From assembly GCA_947561395.2 (NCBI GenBank), contig OX387183.1, positions 11,087,402 through 11,151,401 of the forward strand: DNA of 64,000 nucleotides, in the 5' to 3' direction. The stretch comes from Buxus sempervirens (taxonomy: Eukaryota; Streptophyta; Magnoliopsida; Buxales; Buxaceae). The stretch's first letter is position 1. Each line of letters opens with the position of its first letter. Below, in pieces: positions 9,594 to 21,614 of this stretch. A model generated the notes under the pieces. It saw only the letters and a program-made list of their open reading frames with translations, searched no databases and was not told the origin of the DNA. The translations under genes were made by a program, and so were the position numbers.

Positions 9594-10889
9594 ATGCCTC
9601 GAACAAAGAATTCTAGCATGCGCCATAAGAGGAGAAGGGATAGGACTCCTGCACCTGCAAGTCCCTTATTATCTTCCGGCTCTCATTACAGCCCTTCTGA
9701 GACAGAGGAACCCAATCCCTCTCAGTCTACCATCCACAGGGAGCCTTATTCTCCTGATAATTCATCGTCTGCACCTTCTGAAGCCGAGCAGATTCGGCAG
9801 CGACCCTTGATTGTTGAGAAACCGGTTCTTAGATCATGTTTAGAACCATATGGTATTGTACAGATTCTGGAAGCTGTTGGTTGGTCCGGCATTCTAGATT
9901 GGGGGGATGCTGCCAACTCCTCGACTGTTGCTCAACTTTATGCCGGATCCCGTAACTTGTCCACCCCTCCTTTTCGTGAGCCTGCATTTGAGATCAAAGT
10001 GGCAGACTCTACATATACTGTCACACCTGACTTGATAAGTGATCTAATGGGTATACCTAGATCAGAGATCCGTTTCCTGAACCCACCAACGCAAGAGGAA
10101 CTTGCTGAGGCCACTCAATGTCTGTGTGGGATTGATGCACCATGGAAAAAGACTGTGCTTCAAGCTAATCAGCTCTTCCCTGCGTATAGAATACTCCATC
10201 TCATCTTCACATTCAATGTCTATCCTAGGTGCGGTAATAAGTTCGAGCTGACCAAGCCCATGGTCTTCCTTCTCTACCGTCTCATTACTCGGACGCGCCT
10301 TTGTCTGCCCACATTCATTTGCAGACATATATGTCAAGTTGTCCATTCATCTCGTCCCAGAGCCCTTCCGTTTGCCTATCTTATGACCAGGATTGGGATG
10401 AGGTTTGGTTTACGTGGACCTCCTGATTCCATGGTTATTTCAAGGCAATTTTCACAGATGAATCTAAATCAAATGCAACTTGCACCTTTGCACCACCACT
10501 GTCACGTGGCTCAGAGATCCGAAGAATCAATGGCGCACCAACAGCAGCCACAACAAAGAGAGGAAGCAGAGCCAGCACAACCTTCGTCATCACATCCTCG
10601 TCCACCCACTTCTCAACCCAGCTCTTTCAAGACATATTCACGACGTGGACCGTCGTCAGAAGCCTTTCGTAGGCTTAGCCAAGATGTTGGAGAGATTCGA
10701 GAGGATTTTGGCAGTCTACGACGTGATTTTGGAATGTTTCAGGAATCTATCACTCATGAAGTTGGTGGACTAAAGAAGCTGGTCAAGAAAGCCGTGAAGA
10801 TAGTGACTCATCTCTTCACTTGCTCCACTCAGCAGACTCCATCCCTCCCACCACTTCCCGGGTCTGATGACGATGACATTGCACCATAG
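9594..10889 (+). CDS. Putative plant transposon protein (431 aa)
   Basis: Complete frame ending at TAG 10887-10889. An upstream in-frame ATG exists at 9564, but 9594 gives an N-terminus (MPRTKNSSMRHKRRRDR) matching the basic start of the homologue at 1-1619. Residues about 80-300 carry the family region: GWSGILDWGD, AQLYAGSRNL, FEIKVADSTYTVTP, DLISDLMGIP, then a helical FELTKPMVFLLYRLITR segment. The tail is Gln/Pro/Ser-rich, with a probable coiled coil (VGEIREDFGSLRRDFGMF) and an acidic end (GSDDDDIAP). The family (IPR046796/PF20167) is transposon-associated with no proven biochemical role. It lies downstream of a TATA box and the phased GGTACC array and convergent with the transposase at 12011-14555. 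It may be an accessory gene of the same mobile element. Confidence 0.8.
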   Translation: MPRTKNSSMRHKRRRDRTPAPASPLLSSGSHYSPSETEEPNPSQSTIHREPYSPDNSSSAPSEAEQIRQRPLIVEKPVLRSCLEPYGIVQILEAVGWSGILDWGDAANSSTVAQLYAGSRNLSTPPFREPAFEIKVADSTYTVTPDLISDLMGIPRSEIRFLNPPTQEELAEATQCLCGIDAPWKKTVLQANQLFPAYRILHLIFTFNVYPRCGNKFELTKPMVFLLYRLITRTRLCLPTFICRHICQVVHSSRPRALPFAYLMTRIGMRFGLRGPPDSMVISRQFSQMNLNQMQLAPLHHHCHVAQRSEESMAHQQQPQQREEAEPAQPSSSHPRPPTSQPSSFKTYSRRGPSSEAFRRLSQDVGEIREDFGSLRRDFGMFQESITHEVGGLKKLVKKAVKIVTHLFTCSTQQTPSLPPLPGSDDDDIAP

Positions 10890-12010
10890 TGTGCTGATTT
10901 TAGACGTACTTCTATGTTTTGGATATAAATGTCTTTATCTCAACGCAACTCAGATGTGTAGAATGTACTCATTTCCCATAGTAAAAGTATTCGTAATTAC
11001 AGCATCATAATCCTCTGTTGTTTCCATTTGATATAACTTTGTCCATCAATTTACTCCGAATCAGTTCCTTCTTTGAAAAGATGATTGGCGGTGCACCGTA
11101 GGCCTCATTTGGGGGCTACCTAAGGCATCATTGGGAGGATTCCTTGAGGACAAGGGCATAATTACAGGGAACAAAGTGGTACATTAGGAAGTAGGAAGAA
11201 TTTCCTTATAACGCGCGGACGTTACGAACCAACGTTCGCGCGTTGAAATCTCAATCACCAATTCGTACTGCAACGTTCGGGCGTTGATATCCCAGGTACG
11301 CGCGTCATGCTATTTGTGCAGAGGGTACCTTGCGCTTATTTGTGGGGTACCTAAAGCATGATTGTGGGTACCTAACGCGTAATCTACGGTACCTAAGGTC
11401 CAGATGGGTGGGTTCTTATTGTTGTTTCAGGGGATACCTTAACTCTTCAATTGGGGTGTACAAAATTTATATATTGGGGGGTTTTGGGAGCCATTATGGG
11501 TGGCGCCTAAGGGTTGATGTTGGATGTACCTGTGTTATTAATGGGGGAACCTTATTTTTATTTGGGATGTACTTGCAAGAGGAACAGCAAGAAGCTCTGA
11601 AAATATTAACCAATTAACAGAACTAAATAATTAACTCAAAATTGCGATTCTCATTCCACTGGAAGTATACATTTGGTACATACACATCCTTGTACAATTA
11701 GAAAAAATGAACACTTACATTGCACTACATGAACAATATAATTACAGGACTAACACTGTCAACACATTCAATACACACAATTCACTCCCCCTTTCTTGTC
11801 GTATCAATATACAAAAGAATCACAAATCTCCAGGGAAATGATCTAAATCTCCTTCTTGACGATATACGCTCCCATCTCGACTATAAACTCCTGGAGATCT
11901 CCCTACAGTAGAGCTTGAACAGGAGCCAAATTGATTCTGGCCAACAGTATTGCTTGAGTTGGATTCTTGGAATATGTTTGGACTCATTGATTCCTGTCAT
12001 TAATGGAATG
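10890..12010. other. Convergent 3' spacer with a GGTACC array
   Basis: No gene. It repeats the element's motifs: GGTACC-type boxes from about 11090 to 11580 (GGGGTACCTAA-type, all in one direction), and near-palindromic 14-mers at 11210-11223 and 11231-11244 (centres 21 bp apart, as in the palindrome), with another at 11272-11285. From 11600 to 12010 it is AT-rich with no recognisable content apart from probable 3' UTR of the transposase. Confidence 0.6.
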
Positions 12011-14555
12011 TCATTGCAAAGCATTGAAAGTCTTCAAAAAGTATTGAAGAGTAGGATCTTCTAGAAAATATACCCGCAGTAGCTGTGTGTAAGTACCAGG
12101 TTGTTGGAATGGAGACAAAATTGCATATTCAGCCATAGGATATGTTCTCGATTGCATTCCCGTCACCACTCCATCTGTTCGAAACTGATGAGAGGCCTAT
12201 GGAATACATAAAATTCATAAAAAATAAGAAATCCCCCATAAAACCATAATCATGATATGATAAAACAAATACATTAGTATGAGGTAAGTATTATACCATT
12301 GTCTCACTCCATCCAGAGCTTTGACTTGCATATTGTGTTTGTGGTGGAGTTTGAGTCTGAATTGTATTTGCCGTTTGAGCTGGTCTGTCATGGTTCCTCT
12401 TGCTCTTTGGAGCCCTTTCTGAAAAATGTTTTGGTCGACGTCCACTACGACCTCGACCCGGCTTCCTCTTCAGTCCAGCAACGGTGATTTGGATATTTTC
12501 AGATAAATTCTCTCCTTCATTCACATCCACTGTGCTCGGAGGCTTGTTCTTCAGCACATTTCCAACTTCAGTCATTAAAATGGCCAGCCCATTCGCAGCA
12601 CATTCATATGCCTCGAAAGTTTCGGCAGCAATTGCTGATAATTTAACGGCATTATGGCAAAGTTCTCTGTACCGTTTAACCAAGGACAGTTTTGCCACTT
12701 CCTCATCTGACATACGACTATAACTTGGGCTGCAACCCTTTGCATCCTTTGTCCACCGCTTTAATATGTATTGACTTGGGATCCTCTTAATATTTCGCAT
12801 GTCAAGTACTTTGAGTGCATGGCTACACAAAATCCTAACAAATTCAAACTTACGGCAACTGCATTTCAACATATCATCCTCAGTGTTAACTGTAACAACA
12901 TGCCCTCGAGGATTATCAAATAAGCTAACTTTATAGATTTTGGATGTCTCAGTATGTGAAGTCTCATTAACAACAAGATTCTGAGCTTTTGCATATTCCG
13001 ATTGAAAAATCTCAAACAGCTTCGGTGTGTATACCTCCCTTGCATGCTTTAATATGATGATTTCCGCCATCATTCTTGGAATACGCTGGCTCATATTATA
13101 ATTGTCTTCCTGTTCCTTGTAACGGATATCATCCAAAAGCCTTGCAAAATGCTGGAAAAAACACGAGACGTCCATGTTGTACTTCGTGTATTTCTTTAAC
13201 CGGCTGTTGAAGCTTTCACTCAGTTGGGTGCTCTTCATGTCAGCACAAAATGTAGTTCTTCCATATACAAGGGCCCATTTCTCCTTTATCTTAAATATGC
13301 CCTTCAGCCACTCATTGTCTTGGAGATCGTATTTTTGAATCATTGCATCCCACGCTTCCAAGAACTCAGCCTCTTCCTCGTAATCATATATACACCGATT
13401 GAAATCAGATGAAAAGGAGGTTCTCGTTTGGAATATGTGACCGAGATGCTTCAATGAATTTTGGTGCAAATGCCATACACATAACCGATGATACGTGTTC
13501 GGCAAAACAAAAGCAATTGCAGCTGACATAGCTGCATCTTGGTCTGTCAAGATGGTAACTGGCCCTTTCCCATTCATTGCCTTTATAAATGTTTCAAACA
13601 ACCAAACAAAGGATGCCTTCGTCTCATCATAAAGCATTGCGGCTCCGAACACTACCATTCGTCTGTGATGGTTGACTCCAACCAATGGTGCAAATGGCCT
13701 TTGAGCTTCGTTTGTCCTATAAGTTGTATCAAAACAAACAACATCTCCAAAATTATTGTAGTCTTCTTGCATCTTCCGATCAGCCCAGAAAAAGTTTGTT
13801 ATTTCATTGTTCTCATCAACTTGTACAGCATAAAAGAAAGACGGATCGTCAATCAGTTGTCCTTCAAAATAAATTAATAACCTTGATCCGTCTCCTACTT
13901 TCATTGCTCTCCGTCTGTCACGAATCTGGTTCTTATGGTCAATAGGTAGGAAGCCCAAATTCTCTCTTCCGTCGGCTTCTCTACCCATGAACTCAAAAGC
14001 ATGCTTTGGTCGTATGCCACTGCTTTCTGCTAATACAATTTCTGCTAATTGCGCCTCTGTAACTTTCCTCTGTGAAGGTAGCATGTGGACCTTACTTGGG
14101 GTAACAACCTCATGATTATGCTCGTCCTCAAAGCTCGCTACAAAATACATGCCATTGTCTTGAGCTTTCACACTCATGTGTGCCAAACAACCCGTACGTG
14201 TTTCCTTTCTAGGGTTCTTCACATCTTTATCCCGTTTGTCTATTCCCTTCTTCCCTTCTTTATAGCAACAAAACTTCCTACACAACTCCTTACCATCTTT
14301 CCGACTTTTCCAGCTCGTACTCTTTCGAATACTGAAGCCCTTCTGTGCTGCATAAGCATTGTAAAATCTATACGCTTCATCGGTAGATGGGAACTCCATT
14401 CCCACGGATGGCCTAAAATTTTGAGTATGCCCTTCGCCGTCATCGAACCTTAGTGCTCTTACAACTCTAGGCACTGTATTTATATCCGCTATATCATCAC
14501 TAACCTCATCTCCACTTAATTGCTCACTTCCACTTGTACAAATGACTTGCTCCAT
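12011..14555 (-). CDS. Mutator-like transposase, FAR1/FHY3 type
   Basis: Exon 1 is 14555-12297 (753 codons). Read alone it ends MV-stop. A GT donor after 12297 and a CCATAG acceptor at 12197 join in frame to exon 2 (12196-12011), adding 61 residues (including AEYAILSPFQQPGTYTQLLR) and a TGA, for about 814 aa. Domains: FAR1-type zinc-binding DNA-binding domain about 50-150 (C92, C97, C123, H146, H148), MULE transposase domain about 270-370 with D276 (CFDTTYR), D338 (LTDQD) and a CVWH motif at 359-362, SWIM zinc finger 565-579 (CSC...CSH), then a basic GRGRSGRRPK stretch. An acceptor-like TTGTAG just before the ATG suggests a 5' UTR intron. It would bind element ends and cut DNA in the nucleus. 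No frame break is visible. The alternative is a domesticated FRS regulator, but the repeat-rich setting favours a transposase. Confidence 0.85.
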
Positions 14556-14664
14556 TTGTCCCTACAACATAAAACAGATATTCCACTTAGAATATCATAC
14601 AAATAACAATATATAGTACCCATGAACATCACAGGGTAACCATTCTCTTCAACCATGTGCCAAG

Positions 14665-15235
14665 TTGGTGTATTTTGACGGCTTATTACAAAACTTGAGT
14701 ACGTCGGAATAATTTCTTAGTACCTACACACATGGTACCTACGAATTATTTTTACGGTACGCCAAGGGTACGAAGGTGGTACATAAGTTTTGGACCTTCT
14801 TCATTCCCATAGGTTTGGTTAAAATAAGATAGAATATACTGGCAACAAATAAAGTCAAAAAAAAGACAAAACATGTCCGCGCGATTAGCCCAGAGATTAA
14901 TCGTGAGATCCGCGATTAGCATCCACGACTAATCGCCCAGTCAAGATTAGGTCTCGCGATTAATCTCAAGATTAATCGCGACTGTCCCGATTAACTCTCC
15001 AGAGAACATGAAGTCTCTGTTTCATCACGATTAAATCCCAGGATTAATCGGTGCCAGACGATTTGGGATACCTACGACAATTTCTTGGGTACCTATGCCT
15101 TATTTTGGCTTAATTGGGGGTACCTAGGGCATTATTGGCTGTTTTTTGGTGGGTACCTACAGGTTCTTATGGTGTGTACCTAAGGCTTAATTGTGGTGAA
15201 CCTCACATTTTTTCGGTGGGTACCTAAGGCTTGTT
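14665..15235. promoter_or_regulatory. GGTACC and ATTAATCG arrays beside the transposase 5' end
   Basis: From about 14680 to 14790 there are GTACC boxes. At 14880-15050 a cluster of GATTA/TAATC words (14883, 14895, 14914, 14945, 14958, 14970, 14989, 15029, 15042), several as CGATTAATC, is CpG-rich. From 15067 GGGTACC boxes recur at 21-33 bp steps (TACC at 15069, 15090, 15121, 15154, 15177, about 15199, 15221). Lying upstream of the transposase, they may be its promoter or terminal transposase-binding sites; this is inference. Confidence 0.6.
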
Positions 15236-15439
15236 CGGGGGTGGTAATGGCTTATTTGACAGCTGTTTATTTCTGGGCGTACCCTGTTGATGTGTGGCGG
15301 CGCGGCATTGTTCGCCCGACCATCATTTCAATTTATTTAAGGTTCCACCATCTTCGGGGGTTGACATTAATGGAAAAGGCCAAAAATCTGTTTATGTACC
15401 TGGTTTACATTGGTTGTTGGAGTCTTAAATAGAAACCCA

Positions 15440-18400
15440 TAATGGTGGAGTGAGTGGTGGTCCCTTCTTCTTTAACACTTGGAAGTGGAACTGTGGTAGC
15501 TGCCTTCCTTTTCTTCGAAGTGAGAGTAAAGACAGCACCTTTCCCGCCAATGTCGGAGTAAACACAGAAATGTCTGAGTAAGAACAGAGAAAGTTCGGAC
15601 GTGGACAAGATTATAAGTTAAATAATATAAATGTTTCGCGCGTTTTCGTCTTGCCGAGGAGAGAGCCGAGGAGAGTTTTAATAGTTTTTTAAGTGTTTGG
15701 ATCAAAATTACTATTATAACCTTCGCTTATTCTGGTCCGTTGGATTGCGCTTCACAGAGGATGCCTTTGCTTCACAGGCGATGTGCTTCACAGAGGATCC
15801 GCGCGCATTTTAAACAGGGTTTGAGATCTAAGCTGGTTGCTCTTTCTATTCTATCGGCATGCTTCACTTATATCAATGGTTTACGTCTTCTATTGAGGTG
15901 CTCTCCCCGCCAGCCGCTTTCTTTGATCGAGCTGCTCGGTTCCTCGCCCACACCTGCTTGACGTTTTTTTGCCTAAAATCACAACACGTTATGTGCTCAA
16001 TCCCTAAAATCAAACCACGTTGGCTGCTGCATAAACAAAGGTTTGCTCAGGCGATGCGACGTCGCCGACTTCTCAAATCTGTAAGCAAAGAGGAGAAGGC
16101 GGTCCTTCCTTATCGATGGTCTTCAGCTGTCTATTTGCTTCTCAAATTTCTCCAATTCTTCAGCCGTCTATTTACTTCCCAAAATTTCCACCTCAAATTT
16201 CTTTTTTACTGCTGCATGTAACGTGCCATGAGCCAGTCATGGGAATTCCTTACTGGGATCGGTAATAGTTGAGATTCTTGAGAATGCTGTGGTTACCATC
16301 CCTCCAAGTCAATATATATATATACCTGTAAGTATTCCTAGGTCCCATTTCTTTTTGTTTGTTAAACTTCTTTACAAAATGTAATCGTAGATCACTTGTT
16401 CGATGAAATTCTTGAAAGAGTATACATATAAAGAAACCCATTTCCAGCTGTTCATATAAAGAAGAACAATTGAAGATGGTGTTTTGAATGGTAGATAATA
16501 GAAAATAGAGATATCCTTTTCATCTTATTAAGGGTGTTACTAATTGGTTTATGATTTCATTACATTTTGAGTTTTAGTTTGAGTTAAAATACATTATTTG
16601 GAAAGCAAAAGAAAAAGGAAATAATCTCAGTGAATTTGGGTTGTATTCTAAGCACATATTTATGTGATTTCTGTGGTCATTACAATTTCAGTTTTAATTT
16701 CCGTTAAAATACATTATTTAGAAAGGAAAAGTAAAGGAAATAATCTCTGAAAGGATACTGCCCAATGTTTAATCATATTCTTGAGTGGGTTTCTGATATC
16801 TATTCCTTATTATTGGCTTCTTAAAAGGTTATTGTTTTGTAGTGCCTAGCCTAGATATCAAAGCAAATTATTAGTTTTATCAGCTCCATCCTTGGATTAG
16901 ACTTATCGTATATATTACAGAAAAATACAATGATTTGAATTCCAAATAGGCTACTGTTTGATGGCCCTTGGCCTAGACATTGTTGCAAAGCTATTAATCC
17001 TCAAATTAGATATGGGGAACAAATATTATAGAGATTTAATTTTTGGTAATCAGAACTGACTACATTTTATACTTGATTTCTTTGTATGTATTAGTATACA
17101 TCAGCATCCAGAAAATATTATTTTTAAACACAATCATGTGGAATGCATCTTCATTTTATCAAAGTTGAAACCATTAGAAAGTAAGAAAGTTTAACCCTGT
17201 ATTACAAAAAATCATTGGAAAGTAAGAAAGTTGAAACCATCCAATTTAATGTATAAGCCCTCAAAATTTCTAATTAATATGGATATTCCTTTTGGTAGAA
17301 ATCAGTAGTTTCTTGTCTTGTCAATAAATCCAAATTCTATATAATGCAGTGAACATAGAAGCCCATATGTGTGGATGAGTACTAAAAGTTTTCCTTCAGA
17401 ATGTTGAACTATAGAAATCTTCCAATCTGGTGATATTCCGAATTTTTAATACATCTGACTGATTATTATGCTGAGAGGTAAATCAAAGGGTAAAAACCCA
17501 TACAAACCTTCAAAGAATATTGAGTAGAAATAAATGTACTTAGTGGGAGGAAAGCCAATTGGGACTTGAATTGCTAGAAAGCATTTAAGAATAATAATAT
17601 TAGAGGGCAAGAAGAGAAATACTGTCTGATTAAAGAAAACCAAAAAAGGACTACTCAAATTGTACTGCAAAAAGCAAAAAGAGTAATAGATTCATGGAAG
17701 ATGAATTCTATGACGGAGGAAAACAATACAAGCTAAGTTTTTGGAGAATAAAATAAAGCTGATTTAACAGGAGAGATTCTTTTTCCCTTTCTCCAAGAAA
17801 ACCCTCCACCAAAATTTGTTGCAAGTAGGTTACAACAGATGGACACGACATAAAATTTGTGATTTCCTTGAAAATCTAAAGTCGAACTTAAACTTACCAA
17901 TTAATATAAAGAAGAATTACACATTCTATATAATATAAGAAGACCAGAATCAGTAGGGTTTTTTTGAAAAGCTTGATACGAAAGGTAAAAGAACAAACAA
18001 AAGAAAACAAATAGGGATTTTGGAAATAAGGATATGCATACATTGGAACTTGTGGAATGGTGGATGTGGTCTTTAACCAGGATCATGTTAAATACAAAGG
18101 AGATTTCCTCTGGAGGTTATACTTCAGTAGCGTGTATAACTTGAGCATCCTATCCAAGAAAGATTTTCTTTGCTTTGTCACTGAATTATGTTATCCTCCA
18201 ATCATCCCTTATTTGTGTCTGGTTCATCCAACAGGCACTCCAGCATTTTCATGGCTGCATTGAATTACATCCTATGTTGCTTTGTTTGATCTTGAGCATT
18301 ACAATGCATATCTTCTTTAGTTTACATTATGTAGTCAGTAAATCATGTAATTCAATTTCATTATGCGGTGGAAAACCTTGTTTAAAATTGTTATGGATTT

Positions 18401-19559
18401 GCTTCTGTTGTGGCTGTTTGCTTCGTCTAAAAAATCGAAAATGCTGTCGATAATATATATATATATATATAGTACTCCTGTGATAGCTTTTTATGTCTGC
18501 AGGCACAGCTGCCATTGATAAGGAAAAGTATCATTTAGACAATGCTGTATTTTCTAGCAGCTGAGGCAAAATGCCATGCATGTCTACAATGTTGCATTTT
18601 TCCAGCTCATCGACACACTGATTGCCCCTGCTTTAGGTGTACATGGGCAAACCCATGTTTACATATCAAAATCCTTTTCATACAAATTTATTCAAAGACA
18701 GAGAGCATCACACTTATTATTTGCTTCTTCATTAACTTAACCAATGCAATGTCAAAAAATACACCAGGTACTCTACATCTCCTCAATTTAAGCCATTAAA
18801 AATTTATGTAACTGATACTAATCTGTTTAATTTTCCATATGAACAGAACTTTATAGAACAAAATGTAGATAATCATACAGGTACACATGCATACTACAAA
18901 CATCCTATGTTTTTTTTTTGGGTCATTTGTTACTTTGTCTCGAATTATTTTTAATTTGTCAAATTCAACCTATTTCTACCACTATGATATCTAACTATCA
19001 ACTATTAATGATATTACTTTCCAAATTTGAACATGTTTTTCATGTCCAAGGTTGGGTTCGTGGAAAATTCACTCCATTGACCAATGGTGCCCCGTTTGTT
19101 GTAACATTAAAGGTGTTTGAATGTGTTTTTGTGTCAAAGATTTTTGCCATGTTAAAATTAACTTTTTTCTTTTTATATCTGTTCACAATAATGTCAGTCA
19201 GAATTGCTACTGATTGATTCCTGATTGTTTATGTGGCCTGGGATTTTATATTTATTCTTTAGAGGGTTTTCTCCTTGTAACTATGCCACTTCGAATTTGA
19301 AGGAGCTAAGGCCCCCATTGTTCAGAAGCTGTTTACTATTGGTTCAGACTTAGAGGAGAACTTATCTAGGGATGAGTTGTTGCCTGGATTCATTTGGCCT
19401 TCCCTCAACTGAATATTTAATATTTGAATTGGTGCCATTCTTTCTGCCATTTGTCTATTCTCACCCCTTTGATAACATGGTTTCAGAATTACAAGAAGAC
19501 ATCTACCAAAAAAAAAAGAATTACAAGAAGACAACATTTGCGACTTCAGCACGTGCCCC
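15440..19559. other. Intergenic, no supported gene
   Basis: Mostly AT-rich. Noted content: a short CTTCACAGAGGAT-type triplicate at 15749-15800, pyrimidine-rich sequence to 16220, a ~85 bp direct repeat near 16546 and 16672, and (TA)n at 18451-18470. Open frames up to 120 aa (15859-16221) lack recognisable domains. A short frame at 19045-19120 (QGWVRGKFTPLTNGAPFV) looks protein-like but matches nothing I know, so it is not called. Confidence 0.5.
16546..16750 (+). repeat. Two ~85 bp direct repeats
   Basis: The segment at about 16550-16632 (TGAGTTAAAATACATTATTT followed by an A/G-rich tract and AAATAATCTC) recurs at about 16672-16752 with small changes. It is a simple local duplication. Confidence 0.6.
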
Positions 19560-19565
19560 ACTCTA

Positions 19566-19690
19566 GTTTAAAAAAAAAATCCTTTTTTATTAGCGCATCC
19601 CACATTCCACCTTCCCGTGTCCCCTGCCCCTGCCCCTGCCCCTGCCCGTACCCCTCACCTCAAAGGCCCTGCTCTCTCCACGCACCCACC
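19566..19690 (+). repeat. CACTA-like fragment upstream of BAHD copy 1
   Basis: An A-run, then TTATTAGCGCATCCCACATT, a CCTGCC-rich tract and CTCTCCACGCACCC. The same order occurs at about 24360-24470 upstream of BAHD copy 2, and a diverged version at 25325-25480 just inside the left end of the CACTA element. The upstream regions of both genes therefore seem to contain an older CACTA end fragment. Confidence 0.55.
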
Positions 19691-19943
19691 TAACGCAGCC
19701 GTGCGGAAACCCTAGCTAACGCAGTCGCCCTTCTTTTCGTTTTTTTGGTAGGCATCAGCCGCCCCTTCTTCACAGCAGGAAGTATTGAAGAGTCATTTAA
19801 ACACAACAATATCTAAGACGAAGTCATAACCATGGCCCAGCCACTGATTATAGAGTCGTGAAGTCTCATTCCACCATTACAATAATTCTCTTTAAGAGCC
19901 ATAGGAACTCAATATTTCCATTATCCAAGGAAGCAAGAAGAAG

Positions 19944-21278
19944 ATGAAAGTTGAAATCATCTCAAGAGAGACCATCAAACCATCTTCCCCAACTCCTCTT
20001 CACCTTAGAACCTTGAAACTCTCCCTTCTTGATCAGATCCTTTCTCCAGTTTATGTTCCCATCGTTTTGTTTTACAATACCAAGAACAATGAAGGAATAA
20101 CTGGAACCGCCAAAAGGGCAGAGCAGCTCAAGAAATCCTTATCGGATGCCTTAACCATATACTACCCACTTGCAGGAAGGACCAAAGATGGCTTCACCAT
20201 CGACTGTAACGATGAGGGGGTTGATTTTTTGGAAGCGCAAGTCAACTGCAAGCTCTCAGAAGTTTTAACGGAACCTGAATTGGAGGTCTTCAAGCTTTTT
20301 ATTCCAAGTGATTATCCAATCATTGGACCAGATAACGTAGTTCAATTAGCCGTTCAAGTAAACCACTTTGATTGTGGAGGACTCGCAATTGGTATGAGCT
20401 TTTTACACAAGATCATTGATGCATCATCGTTGACGGCGTTTGTTAATTATTGGGCCTCCATCGCTCGTGGTTCTACTGAAGCTTCGTATCCCATCTTCAT
20501 ACAAGATTCTCTCTTCCCATCAAGAGATTTAGCAGGATTCATGCCAAATTTTGGTACATCCAAATTGGTGTCCCCTTCAAGTATAAGGACAAGCAGGTTT
20601 GTGTTTGATGGCTCAAACATAGCTGCTGTAAAGGCGAAGGTGGCTGACATCGGCTATTTGAGTGCTGTGAAGCAACCCAGTCGGGTTGAAGTGGTGTCAT
20701 CGTTGATCTGGCAACGTATAATAGCTGCGTCTCGAGCAAAACCAGGTTCGAAAAAGCTTGTTTTCATGGCGAATCATGCAATCAACATGCGGAAGAAGCT
20801 AGTTCCACCGTTGCCGGAAACTTCTATCGGGAACCTCGTCTGGCGGGTGATTGTATCATCAAAGAGTGAGGAGGAGATTGAGTTGGGTGACTTGGTGCGT
20901 CAGCTGAGTGAAGCTATTCACAAAGTTGATGATGGGCAACTGAAAGAACTTCAAGGTGATGATGGGGCCTTGATGATTTTTGAAGGCATGAAAAAGTTGG
21001 GCAATTTCTTTTCAGCAGATGAAGTGGATTCTTATACCTTCTCCAGTTGGTGTAGGTTCCCTGTGTATGAAGCTGATTTTGGGTGGGGAAAGCCTACATG
21101 GATGACTGATGTTATTTTAGCAGCCCCGGGTCTGAGCAATGTGGTTATTCTGATGGATACCAGATTGGGAGATGGGATACAAGCTTGGATCACCTTGGAT
21201 GAACAAGTCATGGCAACGTTTGAAAATGACAAGGAGCTCCTTAGGTTTGCTTCATCCAATCCCAGTGCTCTAGACTAG
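19944..21278 (+). CDS. BAHD acyltransferase, vinorine synthase-like
   Basis: Single-exon frame of 444 aa, the usual BAHD length. These cytosolic enzymes transfer acyl groups from acyl-CoA to alcohols or amines of specialised metabolites. The catalytic HXXXD motif is HKIID at 155-159 (H155, D159) and the structural DFGWG motif is at 378-382. The start (MKVEIISRETIKPSSPTP) and the YYPLAGR segment at 73-79 are typical. Overall it resembles the vinorine synthase/deacetylvindoline acetyltransferase-like clade, which is commonly intronless; the substrate cannot be told. It has no break and looks functional. A second copy lies 4.6 kb downstream. Its upstream region carries a CACTA-like fragment (19566-19690), which may influence expression. 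Confidence 0.9.
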   Translation: MKVEIISRETIKPSSPTPLHLRTLKLSLLDQILSPVYVPIVLFYNTKNNEGITGTAKRAEQLKKSLSDALTIYYPLAGRTKDGFTIDCNDEGVDFLEAQVNCKLSEVLTEPELEVFKLFIPSDYPIIGPDNVVQLAVQVNHFDCGGLAIGMSFLHKIIDASSLTAFVNYWASIARGSTEASYPIFIQDSLFPSRDLAGFMPNFGTSKLVSPSSIRTSRFVFDGSNIAAVKAKVADIGYLSAVKQPSRVEVVSSLIWQRIIAASRAKPGSKKLVFMANHAINMRKKLVPPLPETSIGNLVWRVIVSSKSEEEIELGDLVRQLSEAIHKVDDGQLKELQGDDGALMIFEGMKKLGNFFSADEVDSYTFSSWCRFPVYEADFGWGKPTWMTDVILAAPGLSNVVILMDTRLGDGIQAWITLDEQVMATFENDKELLRFASSNPSALD

Positions 21279-21614
21279 CAAGGTACCTAATTGAAATCCT
21301 GTAGACCGTCTATCTCCACCCATTAGGTGGATCCTCCACTAGATTGTTCCATATGACCCTTGAATGGTGTAAACGTAATTTTCTTAAGTGCTTCAAGGGG
21401 TACATATGGCACAATCCTGTGGAGGTTCGTTGCCAATGAAGGTTATGATGCATTCTACTAATATTTTGTTTATTTGTTTTGTACTTGGTAAAATAAATCT
21501 CTTGTTGAGACATTAACGTAGGGAGGTTTTGATATCTCCTACTTATTAGAAAAGACAAGTTGCGGGGCCCTTCTATGTAGGGAAAATTATGAAAAGGATT
21601 GCCTTTTTCTGTGT
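21279..21614. other. 3' flank of BAHD copy 1
   Basis: Probable 3' UTR. It includes a short dyad near 21318-21335 (CCACCCATTAGGTGG). Nothing else is recognised. Confidence 0.5.

Noticed and set aside
12291..14555. Host FAR1-related regulatory gene
   Set aside because: The domain set fits either, but transposon-family genes and motif arrays all around, and the retained catalytic aspartates, favour a transposase.
15859..16221. 120 aa frame
   Set aside because: No domain, no homology recalled and no clear promoter or splice context.
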